A stretch of 42,617 nt of DNA, taken from positions 66,586 through 109,202 of the forward strand of contig DAHH01000002.1 in NCBI GenBank assembly GCA_002498385.1, given 5' to 3'. The position numbers were made by a program, and so were the translations under genes. The DNA is from Methanobacterium sp. UBA410. Its GTDB lineage: Archaea; Methanobacteriota; Methanobacteria; Methanobacteriales; Methanobacteriaceae. The notes under the pieces were generated by a model. The model saw nothing but the letters and a program-made list of their open reading frames with translations, did not search any database and had not been told where the DNA came from. How positions within the stretch are numbered: position 1 is the stretch's first letter; each line of letters begins with the position of its first letter. Shown one piece after another: positions 8,882 through 17,153 of this stretch.

Positions 8882-9241
8882 TTTATCACTAAAAAAGATT
8901 TAAAAAACTCTATTTAACAAGATACTCCCTTTCTCATTAATCCCATTGTTCAATCAATACTGCATTCCGGTTCATACGTTACCTTTGATCTTTTTCATTC
9001 TCTTTTTTTATACTTCAAATTGGCATAAAAATGTTTCTATTCAAATAGAATTTTATTAAGGTTCTACCAGAACACTATTTAAAGGCACTGTATAATGCAT
9101 TCCTTTAATAAAATTGAGGTTAACTATCGAGTTGAGGTTAACTATCCACGAAAGGAAATAAAGATAAAAAAGCAATTACGTACTGAAAACATGATTTAAT
9201 AAAAAATTTTGGGATAACATTATTTAAAATCGAAAAATTAA
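8882..9241. other. Intergenic region upstream of the 8066-8881 gene
   Basis: AT-rich non-coding DNA between a minus-strand start and the tRNA-Thr 3' end. It should hold the promoter of the two-gene unit. An 18-bp tandem duplication (TTGAGGTTAACTATC, twice) lies at 9114-9146. No RNA gene or other ORF is seen. Confidence 0.6.
9114..9146. repeat. 18-bp-period tandem duplication
   Basis: TTGAGGTTAACTATC occurs at 9114-9128 and 9132-9146, separated by GAG, which also starts the spacing; the period is 18 bp. Each copy contains the palindrome GTTAAC. It is located about 100 bp before the tRNA-Thr 3' end, in DNA with no gene. Confidence 0.85.
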
Positions 9242-9312
9242 GCCTTAGGGGGGATTTGAACCCCCGGCCTATGCCTTACCAAGGCATCGCTCTACCCCTG
9301 AGCCACTAAGGC
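9242..9312 (-). tRNA. tRNA-Thr (anticodon GGU)
   Basis: On the minus strand the sequence folds as a canonical 71-nt tRNA: acceptor GCCTTAG/CTAAGGC, D stem GCTC/GAGC, anticodon stem ATGCC/GGCAT with loop TTGGTAA (anticodon GGT), variable loop of 5, T stem GGGGG/CCCCC with loop TTCAAAT. All pairs are Watson-Crick. CCA is not encoded, and no intron is present. A TATA-like stretch (AATTTATACTAA) lies about 25-35 bp upstream. Confidence 0.97.
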
Positions 9313-9450
9313 ATTTGATACATTAGTACATGTTTAGTATAAATTAGTGTGAATTTTTAAATCTTAAACTACTTGATTAACCGTAAAATTACTTGATTGA
9401 CTTCAAAATTTTATAAATGAATGAATTTTTATAAATGAGTGAATTCTAGT

Positions 9451-9533
9451 GCAGGGGATGGGATTCGAACCCACGTAGGCCTACGCCAGAGGATCTTAAG
9501 TCCACCCCCTTTGGCCAGCTCGGGCACCCCTGC
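9451..9533 (-). tRNA. tRNA-Leu (anticodon UAA)
   Basis: An 83-nt class II tRNA on the minus strand. The acceptor is GCAGGGG/CCCCTGC, the anticodon loop is CTTAAGA (anticodon TAA), there is a long variable arm, and the T arm is GTGGG/CCCAT around TTCGAAT with one G-U pair. The anticodon stem GTGGA/TCCTC has a U-U mismatch at its second pair. CCA is not encoded and no intron is present. It lies 138 bp upstream of, and in the same orientation as, tRNA-Thr. Confidence 0.95.
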
Positions 9534-9943
9534 ATATGATGCATATACATCGAAGTTGGTTTAATGTCCTATATTAAGTTAACGGTTTCACCAAGTTTTT
9601 GACAGCATCTCAATGAAATAATTCCATTGATAACCAATTCAAATATGGGTCTACCAGTGAACTAATTTAGATTTGCATCTGAAGATCGAAGCCTGATCTA
9701 AATGCATTAAGAAATTTTTAAAAGCTTTAATTTAAAAGCTTTAAATTTTAGTTATGATGATTTCAATTGTTCTTTGAAGAAAATCTAAAATTACACAAAA
9801 TTATATAAGAAACTTAAAACATATAAATCTTTAATTCAATTGAATGGAAATTCAATTTGTTCACGCCCAATTAAGAGCTAATTTTAACGTTAAATCTTTT
9901 TATACATGTGTAACAAATGTACAGTTTTACAGGTTGTGTCCAA
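9534..9943. other. Intergenic region with divergent promoters
   Basis: Non-coding, AT-rich DNA between the 5' end of tRNA-Leu (minus) and the ferredoxin start (plus). TTAATATAGG on the minus strand near 9570-9580 may be the tRNA-Leu TATA box. TTTTTATACAT at 9897-9907 is the likely TATA box of the ferredoxin/reductase operon. Nothing else is recognised. Confidence 0.6.
9897..9907 (+). promoter_or_regulatory. TATA box of the ferredoxin-reductase operon
   Basis: TTTTTATACAT centred near 9902. Archaeal transcription starts about 25 bp downstream of the box centre, here near 9927. This would fall after the ATG at 9917 and before the ATG at 9944, which is the main reason for placing the ferredoxin start at 9944. 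Confidence 0.55.
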
Positions 9944-10114
9944 ATGAAGTACAGTGCTGAAAGATGTGGATATTGCGGTGCATGCGTCAGTGTGTGCCAA
10001 AAAAACGCTATTGAACTCAGAGAAACTGGAATAAGCTTCAACCTGAAATGTGAAAACTGCAACGCCTGTGCAAGTGTATGTCCGCTTGGAGCCTTGACCT
10101 TTGAGAACCATTGA
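9944..10114 (+). CDS. Two-cluster [4Fe-4S] ferredoxin
   Basis: A 56-residue ferredoxin with two CxxCxxCxxxC motifs: CGYCGACVSVC near residue 8 and CENCNACASVC near residue 36, each followed by the expected spacing. It should carry two [4Fe-4S] clusters and donate low-potential electrons in the cytoplasm. It is 34 bp upstream of the geranylgeranyl reductase on the same strand, and archaeal geranylgeranyl reductases are known to use a reduced ferredoxin, so it is probably the dedicated donor. A longer frame begins at 9917 but lies too close to the TATA box. Confidence 0.9.
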   Translation: MKYSAERCGYCGACVSVCQKNAIELRETGISFNLKCENCNACASVCPLGALTFENH

Positions 10115-10148
10115 AAAACCAGAATAAAAATAGGAACCTGTGATATAA

Positions 10149-11306
10149 ATGAAAAAATTAAAGTATGATGTTGTGGTTGTGGGTGGACGCATTGGAGGCT
10201 CTGTTTCATCACTTTTTGCATCTAAAAACAAGGCAAATGTTTTGATGATAGAAAAGATGCAGGAGATAGGCACCCCTGTGCAGTGCGCTGGTGGAGTAAC
10301 TGACGAGGTGTTTAAAACCCTCCAAATGAAACCTTCAGATTGTCATGTTACATCCCGGATTGAAGGTGCTGATGTTTATGTTCCTGACGGTAGAAGAGTT
10401 AGGGTTGCAGATGAAAAAACAAAAGGATACATTTTAGAGAGGAAAATGTTCGATAAACACCTGGCAATTGAATCAGCAAAAGCTGGAACTGATATAATGG
10501 TTAAAACCAGATTTAAAGACCTGATAATGAGGGAGGGTAAGGTTTGTGGTGTTGTTGCAGAGTATTTAGGTGAAACAGTTGAGGTTGAGGCAGATCTTGT
10601 GATAGCTGCAGACGGTGTTGAATCAACCCTGGCAAGAAAAGCAGGATTAAACATGGTTAAAATTCCTGAAAAAATCTTTTCATGTGCCCAGTATGAGGTG
10701 GTTGGTCTTGACGTTCCCTCAAACTGGTTGAAATTTTACTTTGGAGAGCAAGTTGCACCTGGAGGTTATGCATGGATTTTTCCAAAGGGTGATAAGGTTG
10801 CAAATGTCGGTTTGGGTGTAAGGGGAACCAAAGAAACTGCATACACCCACCTTAAAAGATTCGTTTCCAGAGTTGATGCAACACCAGTTGAACTCAACGT
10901 AGGTGGGATTCCAGTATCAGGGCCTGTTGATAAAACATTTGCAGATGGTTTGCTGGTTGTGGGGGATGCAGCAGGACAGGTGGATCCCCTCACAGGTGGC
11001 GGTATCCGTATAACAGCTGTCTGTGGGAGGATAGCAGGTGAAATCGCTGCAGAAGCTGTGAAAACAGGTAACGCGTCTGAAAAATTCTTAAAAAGATATG
11101 AAGACATCTGGAAGGAGAAAATAGGAAAAAATTTGGTGATGTCCCTTAAGTACAGGAAAGTTCTGGACACACTCACAGATGAAGATATGAACAGGCTTGG
11201 AAAATTTGCTGAAGAACATGATGTTATGTCCATATCCAAAATATCTGCACTCAAATTTGTTGGGAAAAATCCCCACCTTCTAAGGCTTTTGAAGGAAATA
11301 CTTTAG
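10149..11306 (+). CDS. Digeranylgeranylglycerophospholipid reductase
   Basis: A 385-residue flavoprotein of the geranylgeranyl reductase family, which saturates the isoprenoid chains of archaeal membrane lipids. The N-terminal FAD-binding motif is VVVGGRIGGS (about residue 9, with Arg where many relatives have Pro), then the conserved PVQCAGG motif (about residue 44) with the family cysteine, and near residue 275 the second FAD motif GDAAGQVDPLTGGGIR. The protein is soluble or membrane-peripheral. GTGAT precedes the ATG by 4 nt. It follows its likely electron donor ferredoxin in a two-gene operon. Broader geranylgeranyl-reductase-like oxidoreductases share this fold, so substrate assignment rests on context. 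Confidence 0.88.
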   Translation: MKKLKYDVVVVGGRIGGSVSSLFASKNKANVLMIEKMQEIGTPVQCAGGVTDEVFKTLQMKPSDCHVTSRIEGADVYVPDGRRVRVADEKTKGYILERKMFDKHLAIESAKAGTDIMVKTRFKDLIMREGKVCGVVAEYLGETVEVEADLVIAADGVESTLARKAGLNMVKIPEKIFSCAQYEVVGLDVPSNWLKFYFGEQVAPGGYAWIFPKGDKVANVGLGVRGTKETAYTHLKRFVSRVDATPVELNVGGIPVSGPVDKTFADGLLVVGDAAGQVDPLTGGGIRITAVCGRIAGEIAAEAVKTGNASEKFLKRYEDIWKEKIGKNLVMSLKYRKVLDTLTDEDMNRLGKFAEEHDVMSISKISALKFVGKNPHLLRLLKEIL

Positions 11307-11364
11307 ATACCCTTAAATAGATATTATTTGAGCTCTGAAATTTAAACTGCTAAATATCTTGACA

Positions 11365-11453
11365 GATCAGCAAAGTTTAAGAGATCAACAAAGTTTAAGA
11401 GATCAACAAAGTTTAAGAGATCAACAAAGTTTAAGAGATCAACAAAGTTAAAG
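11365..11453. repeat. 18-bp tandem repeat, five copies
   Basis: Five contiguous copies of GATCAACAAAGTTTAAGA at 11365, 11383, 11401, 11419 and 11437. The first has one substitution (GATCAG) and the last lacks one T. There are no spacers. It ends about 65 bp before the start of the HEAT-repeat gene, so it lies in or just upstream of that gene's promoter region. Confidence 0.97.
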
Positions 11454-11518
11454 TCAATTAAAAACAACTCCATAACTATGCATTTGATGTGTGTCACGTT
11501 TCTACTGGAGGCATTGAT

Positions 11519-12886
11519 GTGGACCCAACCCTTGTTTATAGGCCAGACATTGATGAGATGGAAAAGGGAAGAGATGTTGAAGGTTTAATCAAAGCCCTTG
11601 ACCATGAAGATTTTATAACACGTAAAAATGCAGCTACAGCACTTAAAAATGTTGGAGATGAACGTGCAGTTGAAGCCCTCATCCAAGCTCTTAGCTATGA
11701 AGATTGGCAGGACAGTTACATTATTCTGAGTTCTGTAAGGGAAAGTTCAGCGGAAGCTCTCGGAAAAATAGGAGATAAAAGAGCTGTTAACCCTTTGATA
11801 AATGCAATGCTTGAAGATGTGGATGAAAATGTTCGGTGGAAAGCAGCACGCGCCCTTGGAGATATTGGGGACAGATCTGCAGTTGAACCTTTAACTGAAG
11901 CTTTGAAGGATGGGAGCTGGCATGTAAGGAAGGATGCTGTAGTTGCACTCGGAAAAATAGGGGATGAACAAGCCTTTGAACATGTGGCCGACGCACTGGA
12001 GGATGATGAAGGCCATGTCAGGAAGTATGCAGCTCTGGCACTTGCCAAAATAGGAGATGAGAAAGCCATCCCCTACCTTGTTGAAACCCTTGAAGATGAC
12101 GACACCGATGTTCAATGGAAAGCCATAATTGCCCTTGAAAAAATTGGAGATCCTGCAGTTGAACCTCTCATAAACCTTTTAAAAGCTGATAACTGGCATG
12201 TAAAAGGTAAAGTGGCTGAGATTCTTGGTAACATTGGGGATGAGCGTGCTGTTGAACCCTTGATCAGATTCCTTGTTGGCGGTAAAAAATCCATGAACAA
12301 GTATGTGCGTGGAAAGGCAGCAGAAGCACTGGGCAATATTGGGGATGAGCGTGCTGTTGAACCCCTTATCAAAACACTGGATGATAAATATATATACGTA
12401 CGTTTAAAAGCAGAAGATGCACTTGAAAAGATCAGATCAACTGGGAAAGTTTTCTGGATAATGCAGTACGATGATGGTGAGATATCATTTGACTACCCCA
12501 CCACATGGGAGGTCACAGAAAACATGGATGAAACAAAAGTTGTGAAGGGTAACTGTGCAAACAGCGCTCTAACCTTCTCAATTAACAGACACGAAGATAC
12601 CGGTGACATAAGCCCGGAAGAATTTGCAGAAATCCTCAAAAATGTTTTTCTGATTGAAAACAGTAAAATCATATCCAGCAAAGCATTTAAAACAGAAGAT
12701 ATGGATGTTTATCGTTTGCTTGGCGAAAACCCCCATAAAACGTCCAATACAAAGATCATGATCGTGGCATTTAAAAAACGCGACCTCCTCTATTACATCT
12801 GGTTTTCAGGAGAACCTGAAATCTTCAACAACCTGCAGGGTGACATGGACCTTATAACCGAAAGTTTCAGGATACAAAATCTTTAA
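11519..12886 (+). CDS. HEAT-repeat protein with C-terminal PsbP-like domain
   Basis: A 455-residue protein. Residues about 15-315 are eight to nine tandem HEAT (PBS-lyase-type) repeats with the recurring core GDERAVEPLI...VR..AAEALG.IG, forming a helical protein-binding solenoid. Residues about 325-455 are a separate alpha/beta domain (DGEISFDYPTTWEV near its start) resembling the PsbP/DUF-type domain common in Methanobacteriales. No signal peptide or catalytic motif is seen. An in-frame ATG exists at 11489, but GGAGG at 11507-11511 sits 7 nt before a GTG at 11519, so I use the GTG. The role is unknown, probably scaffolding. Nearly identical repeat units (e.g. around 12235 and 12345) could undergo slippage. 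Confidence 0.82.
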   Translation: MDPTLVYRPDIDEMEKGRDVEGLIKALDHEDFITRKNAATALKNVGDERAVEALIQALSYEDWQDSYIILSSVRESSAEALGKIGDKRAVNPLINAMLEDVDENVRWKAARALGDIGDRSAVEPLTEALKDGSWHVRKDAVVALGKIGDEQAFEHVADALEDDEGHVRKYAALALAKIGDEKAIPYLVETLEDDDTDVQWKAIIALEKIGDPAVEPLINLLKADNWHVKGKVAEILGNIGDERAVEPLIRFLVGGKKSMNKYVRGKAAEALGNIGDERAVEPLIKTLDDKYIYVRLKAEDALEKIRSTGKVFWIMQYDDGEISFDYPTTWEVTENMDETKVVKGNCANSALTFSINRHEDTGDISPEEFAEILKNVFLIENSKIISSKAFKTEDMDVYRLLGENPHKTSNTKIMIVAFKKRDLLYYIWFSGEPEIFNNLQGDMDLITESFRIQNL

Positions 12887-13038
12887 ATAAGTGAAACTGG
12901 ATAAAGGGCTTGTTTTTGTAATGTTAATAGGTTCTAACTTGAGTGTGAAAGTAGTTAAGTGTAAGGAGCAGTTAAGTGTAAAATCAGTTAATTTATTTTT
13001 TTTAAATAGCATTAAATAAATCTTAAAAGGGGTGTTAA

Positions 13039-13593
13039 ATGAATAAAAAGGTTACAATTTCAACATATGCTTGCAAAAATCTTTACTTTGCAGTTGGAGT
13101 CTTGAATGGGAAAATAATTGGGGTATCACTTCCAAAGTCCAGTGAACTGGATGCATTGAATGAAATTTCTCGTTCATGTGGGAGCATGCAGTTTGAAGTA
13201 TCCGATAAATATCTGGAACTTGCAGAGAAGGTTTGTGCGGCTTATCATGGAGAAAAAATCAAATTCAATCTGAAGAACCTTGACATGGAGATTAGATCTG
13301 AGGGCAGTCCTGTTAAAACCCTATTTGAAAGGGATGTACTTCTTGAAGTTGCAAAAATTCCCTATGGTGATGTTAAAACATATAAACAGATTGCTCTTGC
13401 CCTCAAAACCCGAGGCTACCGGGCTGTTGGCACTGCAATGGGTAAAAATCCATTTCCCATTATCATACCATGTCATCGTGTTGTTAAATCAGATTTAACT
13501 GTTGGAGAGTACCGCGGTGGGGTTGAAATGAAAAATGAAATCCTGAAAAATGAGGGAATCCAGATCGAACATGGCAGAATAAAAAAAAGATAG
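13039..13593 (+). CDS. ogt: Methylated-DNA--protein-cysteine methyltransferase
   Basis: A 184-residue suicide DNA-repair protein that moves alkyl groups from O6-alkylguanine to its own cysteine. The active site is PCHRV within FPIIIPCHRVVKS (about residue 146), preceded by the HTH DNA-binding region (YGDVKTYKQIALAL) and the arginine finger region (GYRAVGTAMGKNPFP). The N-terminal domain is short and divergent, as in other archaeal versions. GGGGTGT precedes the ATG by 4 nt. It appears to be a single-gene unit. Intact. Confidence 0.93.
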   Translation: MNKKVTISTYACKNLYFAVGVLNGKIIGVSLPKSSELDALNEISRSCGSMQFEVSDKYLELAEKVCAAYHGEKIKFNLKNLDMEIRSEGSPVKTLFERDVLLEVAKIPYGDVKTYKQIALALKTRGYRAVGTAMGKNPFPIIIPCHRVVKSDLTVGEYRGGVEMKNEILKNEGIQIEHGRIKKR

Positions 13594-13659
13594 ATCTTTA
13601 AGGTTAATCTGATTTTTAAGCTTAACCTAAGTCTATTTTTCTTCAAATTTTTTAAGATA

Positions 13660-13990
13660 TCATTTTTTTTAGGTTTTTGAGAGATTTATGCGCTTTAAAC
13701 TGTAACCCGGTGTTGTGATGAGTCCTCCTAAAAATACAGCAGTATAATGGTTTTTCGGCTGATTCTGGTGAGTACCTATGTATTTTTTTCAGGTTTAATC
13801 ATAATTTGAAAAAATCTTCGTTACCGCATACTGGTTTGTAATGATTCCAGTTACATATTTTCGGATAATATCTTTTTTAAGGTATTGTATAAACTTTTTA
13901 GCTTTGCTCCAGGTCTTTTTATCGCTAAATAATTGTATAAAATATGTTAATTCTTTTTTTAATGAGAAAAATCTAAGGGCTAAAAGATTA
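13660..13990 (-). pseudogene. Transposase fragment, C-terminal part
   Basis: A degenerate relative of the C-terminal third of the transposase at 20282-21264. The two regions align at the DNA level in the same orientation (for example TGTTGTGATGAGT.CT..TA at 13713 and 20328, GGCTGATTC at 13758 and 20379, TAATTTGAAAAA.TCTTCG at 13801 and 20430, GGTCTTTTTATC at 13912 and 20549). The frame is broken by several differences and the upstream part is missing. I find no copy of the element's terminal inverted repeats nearby. The surrounding 13594-14108 stretch holds no other gene. Confidence 0.8.
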
Positions 13991-14108
13991 GTAAAACTCT
14001 GAGTTTCAACTCCTTTAAAATAGACATTCTCAGTAATACTTTTTGGAATACCCCTAGTTTGGACTATTTTCGGGTTAAATAAAAAACAAAAAAATTAGCT
14101 TGTCATGT

Positions 14109-15212
14109 TTAGATCTGTGGTTCCAGCCTTTTTATCATGAAGGCCATGAACGCCACAACCAATGGGAACAGGAACAGGTACATTACCAGGATCAGTTCAG
14201 GTGGAACTAAGGGCCCTAAAACTGTTGATGCAGCTATTAACATGACCATTGTAATAACAGGGAATAAAATAGCTATGAACATGTATATCATGGTGAAAGA
14301 GTTCAGTTTCTGAGCGTAATCCTTGAGTTTCATTCTCATTTCATAGGCAACATCTTCAGCTATAACATTGAGGGTTTTTGCAAGGTTTCCACCGCTTGCT
14401 AATGTTCTTGTTATCTGGTTGATGGCCCTGTCAAGGCCCTCTGAGTTTATTCTCTCAGCCATATCCCTTAAGGCTTTGTCAGTTGTTTCCCCGTATTTTA
14501 TCTCTTCAAGCGTCCTTGCAAATTCTTCAGAAAGTGCACCGTAACCTGAAAGTGAAACAGACCTTATACTATCATGAAGTCCTATTCCAGCGCTTAGCTC
14601 TGTTGCCATTTGTCTGAGTGCAAATGGTAGTTCTTTTGAGGCTTCATTGGTTTTTTTACCCTTCTGAATGTTTGGTAAGAAGATTATGACCATTGCCATC
14701 ATGAAAACAATAAGACCAAAGGCGAGACCTAATTCCACTCCAAAACCCAGTACAACAACGGCTCCGAAAACAACTACAAATGATATGGCAGCCAAAACAA
14801 CGATGAGTTTCGGGTCTAACTCTTCCTTCTCTTCCCCCTTAAGCATCTCCTCAAGAGAAGCTCTGTTATATGCCTCTTTTTTCCGTTTGACATCTTCTTT
14901 CTCAGATGATCTCCTTTTTGTGCCCTCATACTCCGGGTTTATAAGCTCCTTGAAGATTTCAATTTCTTCCTTGTTCATGGTCTTCTGTTTTATAAACCTT
15001 GAGGACTTGGGGACATTTTTCTGTTTTAAACCCCCTAAAAATGATGGGCTTTCTTTTTCATTTTTCGTGGTCTTACCCTTTACTTTTCGCTCTTTTTTGG
15101 CGTCATTCAGTTTTTCCACAGGTTTAGAAACACCGTCACCCACCTTTTTGCTGGATGTTACAGTTATGTCGCCTATTATGTTGAAAAATTTTTTAAGACC
15201 ATCGAAAGCCAT
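14109..15212 (-). CDS. TadC-like pilus membrane protein (type II secretion F family)
   Basis: A 367-residue protein. The first 125 residues are highly charged and cytoplasmic. Two membrane segments follow (about 131-175), then the T2SSF domain (about 195-300, with ELSAGIGLHDSIRS and TLASGGNLAKTL), then two more membrane segments (about 306-362). It is the platform protein that the assembly ATPase turns or pushes to build pilus-like filaments. GGTGGT precedes the ATG, and it lies 69 bp after the ATPase gene on the same strand. The long charged N-terminus is unusual for the family and may contact the equally charged N-terminus of the ATPase. Confidence 0.87.
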   Translation of the reverse strand: MAFDGLKKFFNIIGDITVTSSKKVGDGVSKPVEKLNDAKKERKVKGKTTKNEKESPSFLGGLKQKNVPKSSRFIKQKTMNKEEIEIFKELINPEYEGTKRRSSEKEDVKRKKEAYNRASLEEMLKGEEKEELDPKLIVVLAAISFVVVFGAVVVLGFGVELGLAFGLIVFMMAMVIIFLPNIQKGKKTNEASKELPFALRQMATELSAGIGLHDSIRSVSLSGYGALSEEFARTLEEIKYGETTDKALRDMAERINSEGLDRAINQITRTLASGGNLAKTLNVIAEDVAYEMRMKLKDYAQKLNSFTMIYMFIAILFPVITMVMLIAASTVLGPLVPPELILVMYLFLFPLVVAFMAFMIKRLEPQI

Positions 15213-15281
15213 TTTACCACCAAGCTATACATCCTTTTACAGGTTAAACAGGACCTTGTAACATTTATAACCTTCATAACA

Positions 15282-16895
15282 CTATAATATTTTCTCTAGG
15301 AATTCATTGGGATTTGAATAATATTCCTGAATGCTCGTTCCAACTTCCTTAATGGATCTGATGTTGTTATCTGCCATGTACTCCAGTACGAGTCTTCTTT
15401 TCTCAATTTCCTCCTCAATATCAGAAATACTTATTCCACGTAGTTCTGCTATCTTTCTGAGGGTTTGACTTGCAATTCCCACATATTCAACTTTATCAGT
15501 AACGTTGTTCCACTCAAAAACACGGTTAAGCTGCACGTTACCTTCTTCCATACCCACAACTTCTGCAACTTCCGTTATCCTTCTTATTGAACCGCCTTCA
15601 GGACGATACATCCTGTTCTGCATTATTATGAGATCAAGGGCCGGTATCATGATGTTTGGAACGTTCATTGGAGGGTTTATCAACCTTGTTATTGTTTCTC
15701 TGGCAGTGTTTGCGTGCAGGGTACCCATACCTGAGTGACCAGTGTTTAAGGCTGTGAAAAGAGTTATGGCCTCAGCACCCCTCACCTCACCAACTATAAC
15801 ACGGTCAGGTCTCTGCCTTAAACAGTTCTTAACCAGTGTATCTATTGTAATCTCACCATGTCCCTCAATGTTAGGTGGACGGGTTTCCATACGCAGAACA
15901 TGAGTGTGAGGTAGCTGCAGCTCCAAAGTGTCCTCAATTGTGATTATCCTTTCACGTGGAGGTACAAAAGCTGCAACTGTGTTCAATGTTGTGGTTTTAC
16001 CAGAACCTGTACCTCCAGCTATAATTGCGTTACAGGGTTTCACTCCAAGCCCGTCAGTGCAGACCCATAGGAAAGCTGCAAGGTGTGATGACATGGTTTT
16101 AAAGTTTATCAAGTCAACCACAGTTAATGGATCCTTCTTAAATTTCCTTATAGTTAATGTTGAACCATCTGCAGATACAGGAGGTATTGTTGCGTTCACC
16201 CTTGAACCATCAGCCAGCCTTGCATCAAGAATAGGTGTTTGCTGGTCTATTCTCCTGTTGACCTGCCTGGCTATAACATCGATAATTGCCTTGATATCTG
16301 CATCATCCTCAAAAACGATGTTTGTAACCATCATACCCATCTTTCTGTGGTAAACAAAAACGTTCTTGTCTGTTCCTATGACCATTATTTCCTCAAGGTC
16401 ATCATCCTTTATCAAGGGATCTAACGGACCATAACCAAGCATTTCCTGAGATATTTGTGTGGCAAGACGATCAACGTTTCTCGCACCTTTTGTTCTGAGG
16501 AAATCTTTAACTTCATCAATGAAGGAGTCCTCATCAATATTAAAATCTTCTCCCTGAGAAACTGCAACTTCAACAAGTTTTCCACGAATTTCATCAAAAA
16601 GTTCCTGTTCACTGTCTGAGAACTTGGGAAGAGTCACGTTGTAATGAGGTATCACACCCTCTTTCACTATTTCTGCTTCAGATCCACCAGAAACCTTTTT
16701 CATCTTCTTTGGAGCTTTTTTTGAAGGTTTTTTCATTATCTTATCTAACTTAAAACTTTCTTCTTCTCCATTATCATGAAGATCCCTCCTAACAGGGGTT
16801 TCTTCAGGTGCTTCCCCTTTTTCATCTTCTGGCTCTCCATCTGTTGCAAATTCTCCCAGAAGATCCCTGAGTATCTCCTTACGTTTGTCTTTCAT
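15282..16895 (-). CDS. TadA-like type II/IV secretion ATPase
   Basis: A 537-residue ATPase of the GspE/VirB11/TadA family. The N-terminal 80 residues are Lys/Glu-rich and low in complexity. The N-terminal domain (about 85-250) is followed by Walker A GGTGSGKTTTLN (about 290), the Asp box (IEDTLELQL), Walker B RVIVGEVRG, and the His box GHSGMGTLHANTA. It powers assembly of a type IV pilus-like structure with the downstream TadC-like protein. A GTG at 16904 is in frame, but I prefer the ATG at 16895, with GAGG only 3 nt upstream; the choice is uncertain. No pilin lies next to it; one is at 30320. Confidence 0.88.
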   Translation of the reverse strand: MKDKRKEILRDLLGEFATDGEPEDEKGEAPEETPVRRDLHDNGEEESFKLDKIMKKPSKKAPKKMKKVSGGSEAEIVKEGVIPHYNVTLPKFSDSEQELFDEIRGKLVEVAVSQGEDFNIDEDSFIDEVKDFLRTKGARNVDRLATQISQEMLGYGPLDPLIKDDDLEEIMVIGTDKNVFVYHRKMGMMVTNIVFEDDADIKAIIDVIARQVNRRIDQQTPILDARLADGSRVNATIPPVSADGSTLTIRKFKKDPLTVVDLINFKTMSSHLAAFLWVCTDGLGVKPCNAIIAGGTGSGKTTTLNTVAAFVPPRERIITIEDTLELQLPHTHVLRMETRPPNIEGHGEITIDTLVKNCLRQRPDRVIVGEVRGAEAITLFTALNTGHSGMGTLHANTARETITRLINPPMNVPNIMIPALDLIIMQNRMYRPEGGSIRRITEVAEVVGMEEGNVQLNRVFEWNNVTDKVEYVGIASQTLRKIAELRGISISDIEEEIEKRRLVLEYMADNNIRSIKEVGTSIQEYYSNPNEFLEKIL

Positions 16896-17153
16896 AGGCC
16901 TCACTTACCTATATACAGTATCCAATATTTAAGCATAACTTTATCTTTGTGATACATATTTCAGTTTGTGAGAAATTTTTAAAGGTTAAAAAAAAGGTTT
17001 TATATCTCCTTCAAGAAACATGTTCCAGCCGATGGTTTGAATGTAAAATAACGCAATTATTCTTTCTTTTTTTCTTTTTTATACCCTTAATGCCTACTTT
17101 TTCATGATTAAGGCAAGCTTTCATGTTTAAATATTAAATGTTGGTGTGATGGA

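Noticed and set aside
9917..9943. Upstream ATG as the ferredoxin start
   Set aside because: It is about 15 bp from the TATA box, so transcription would start after it. The ferredoxin family begins close to 9944.
11365..11453. Possible CRISPR array
   Set aside because: The repeats are contiguous without spacers and only 18 bp long. The same holds for the 13-bp series at 32088-32178. No cas genes are present.
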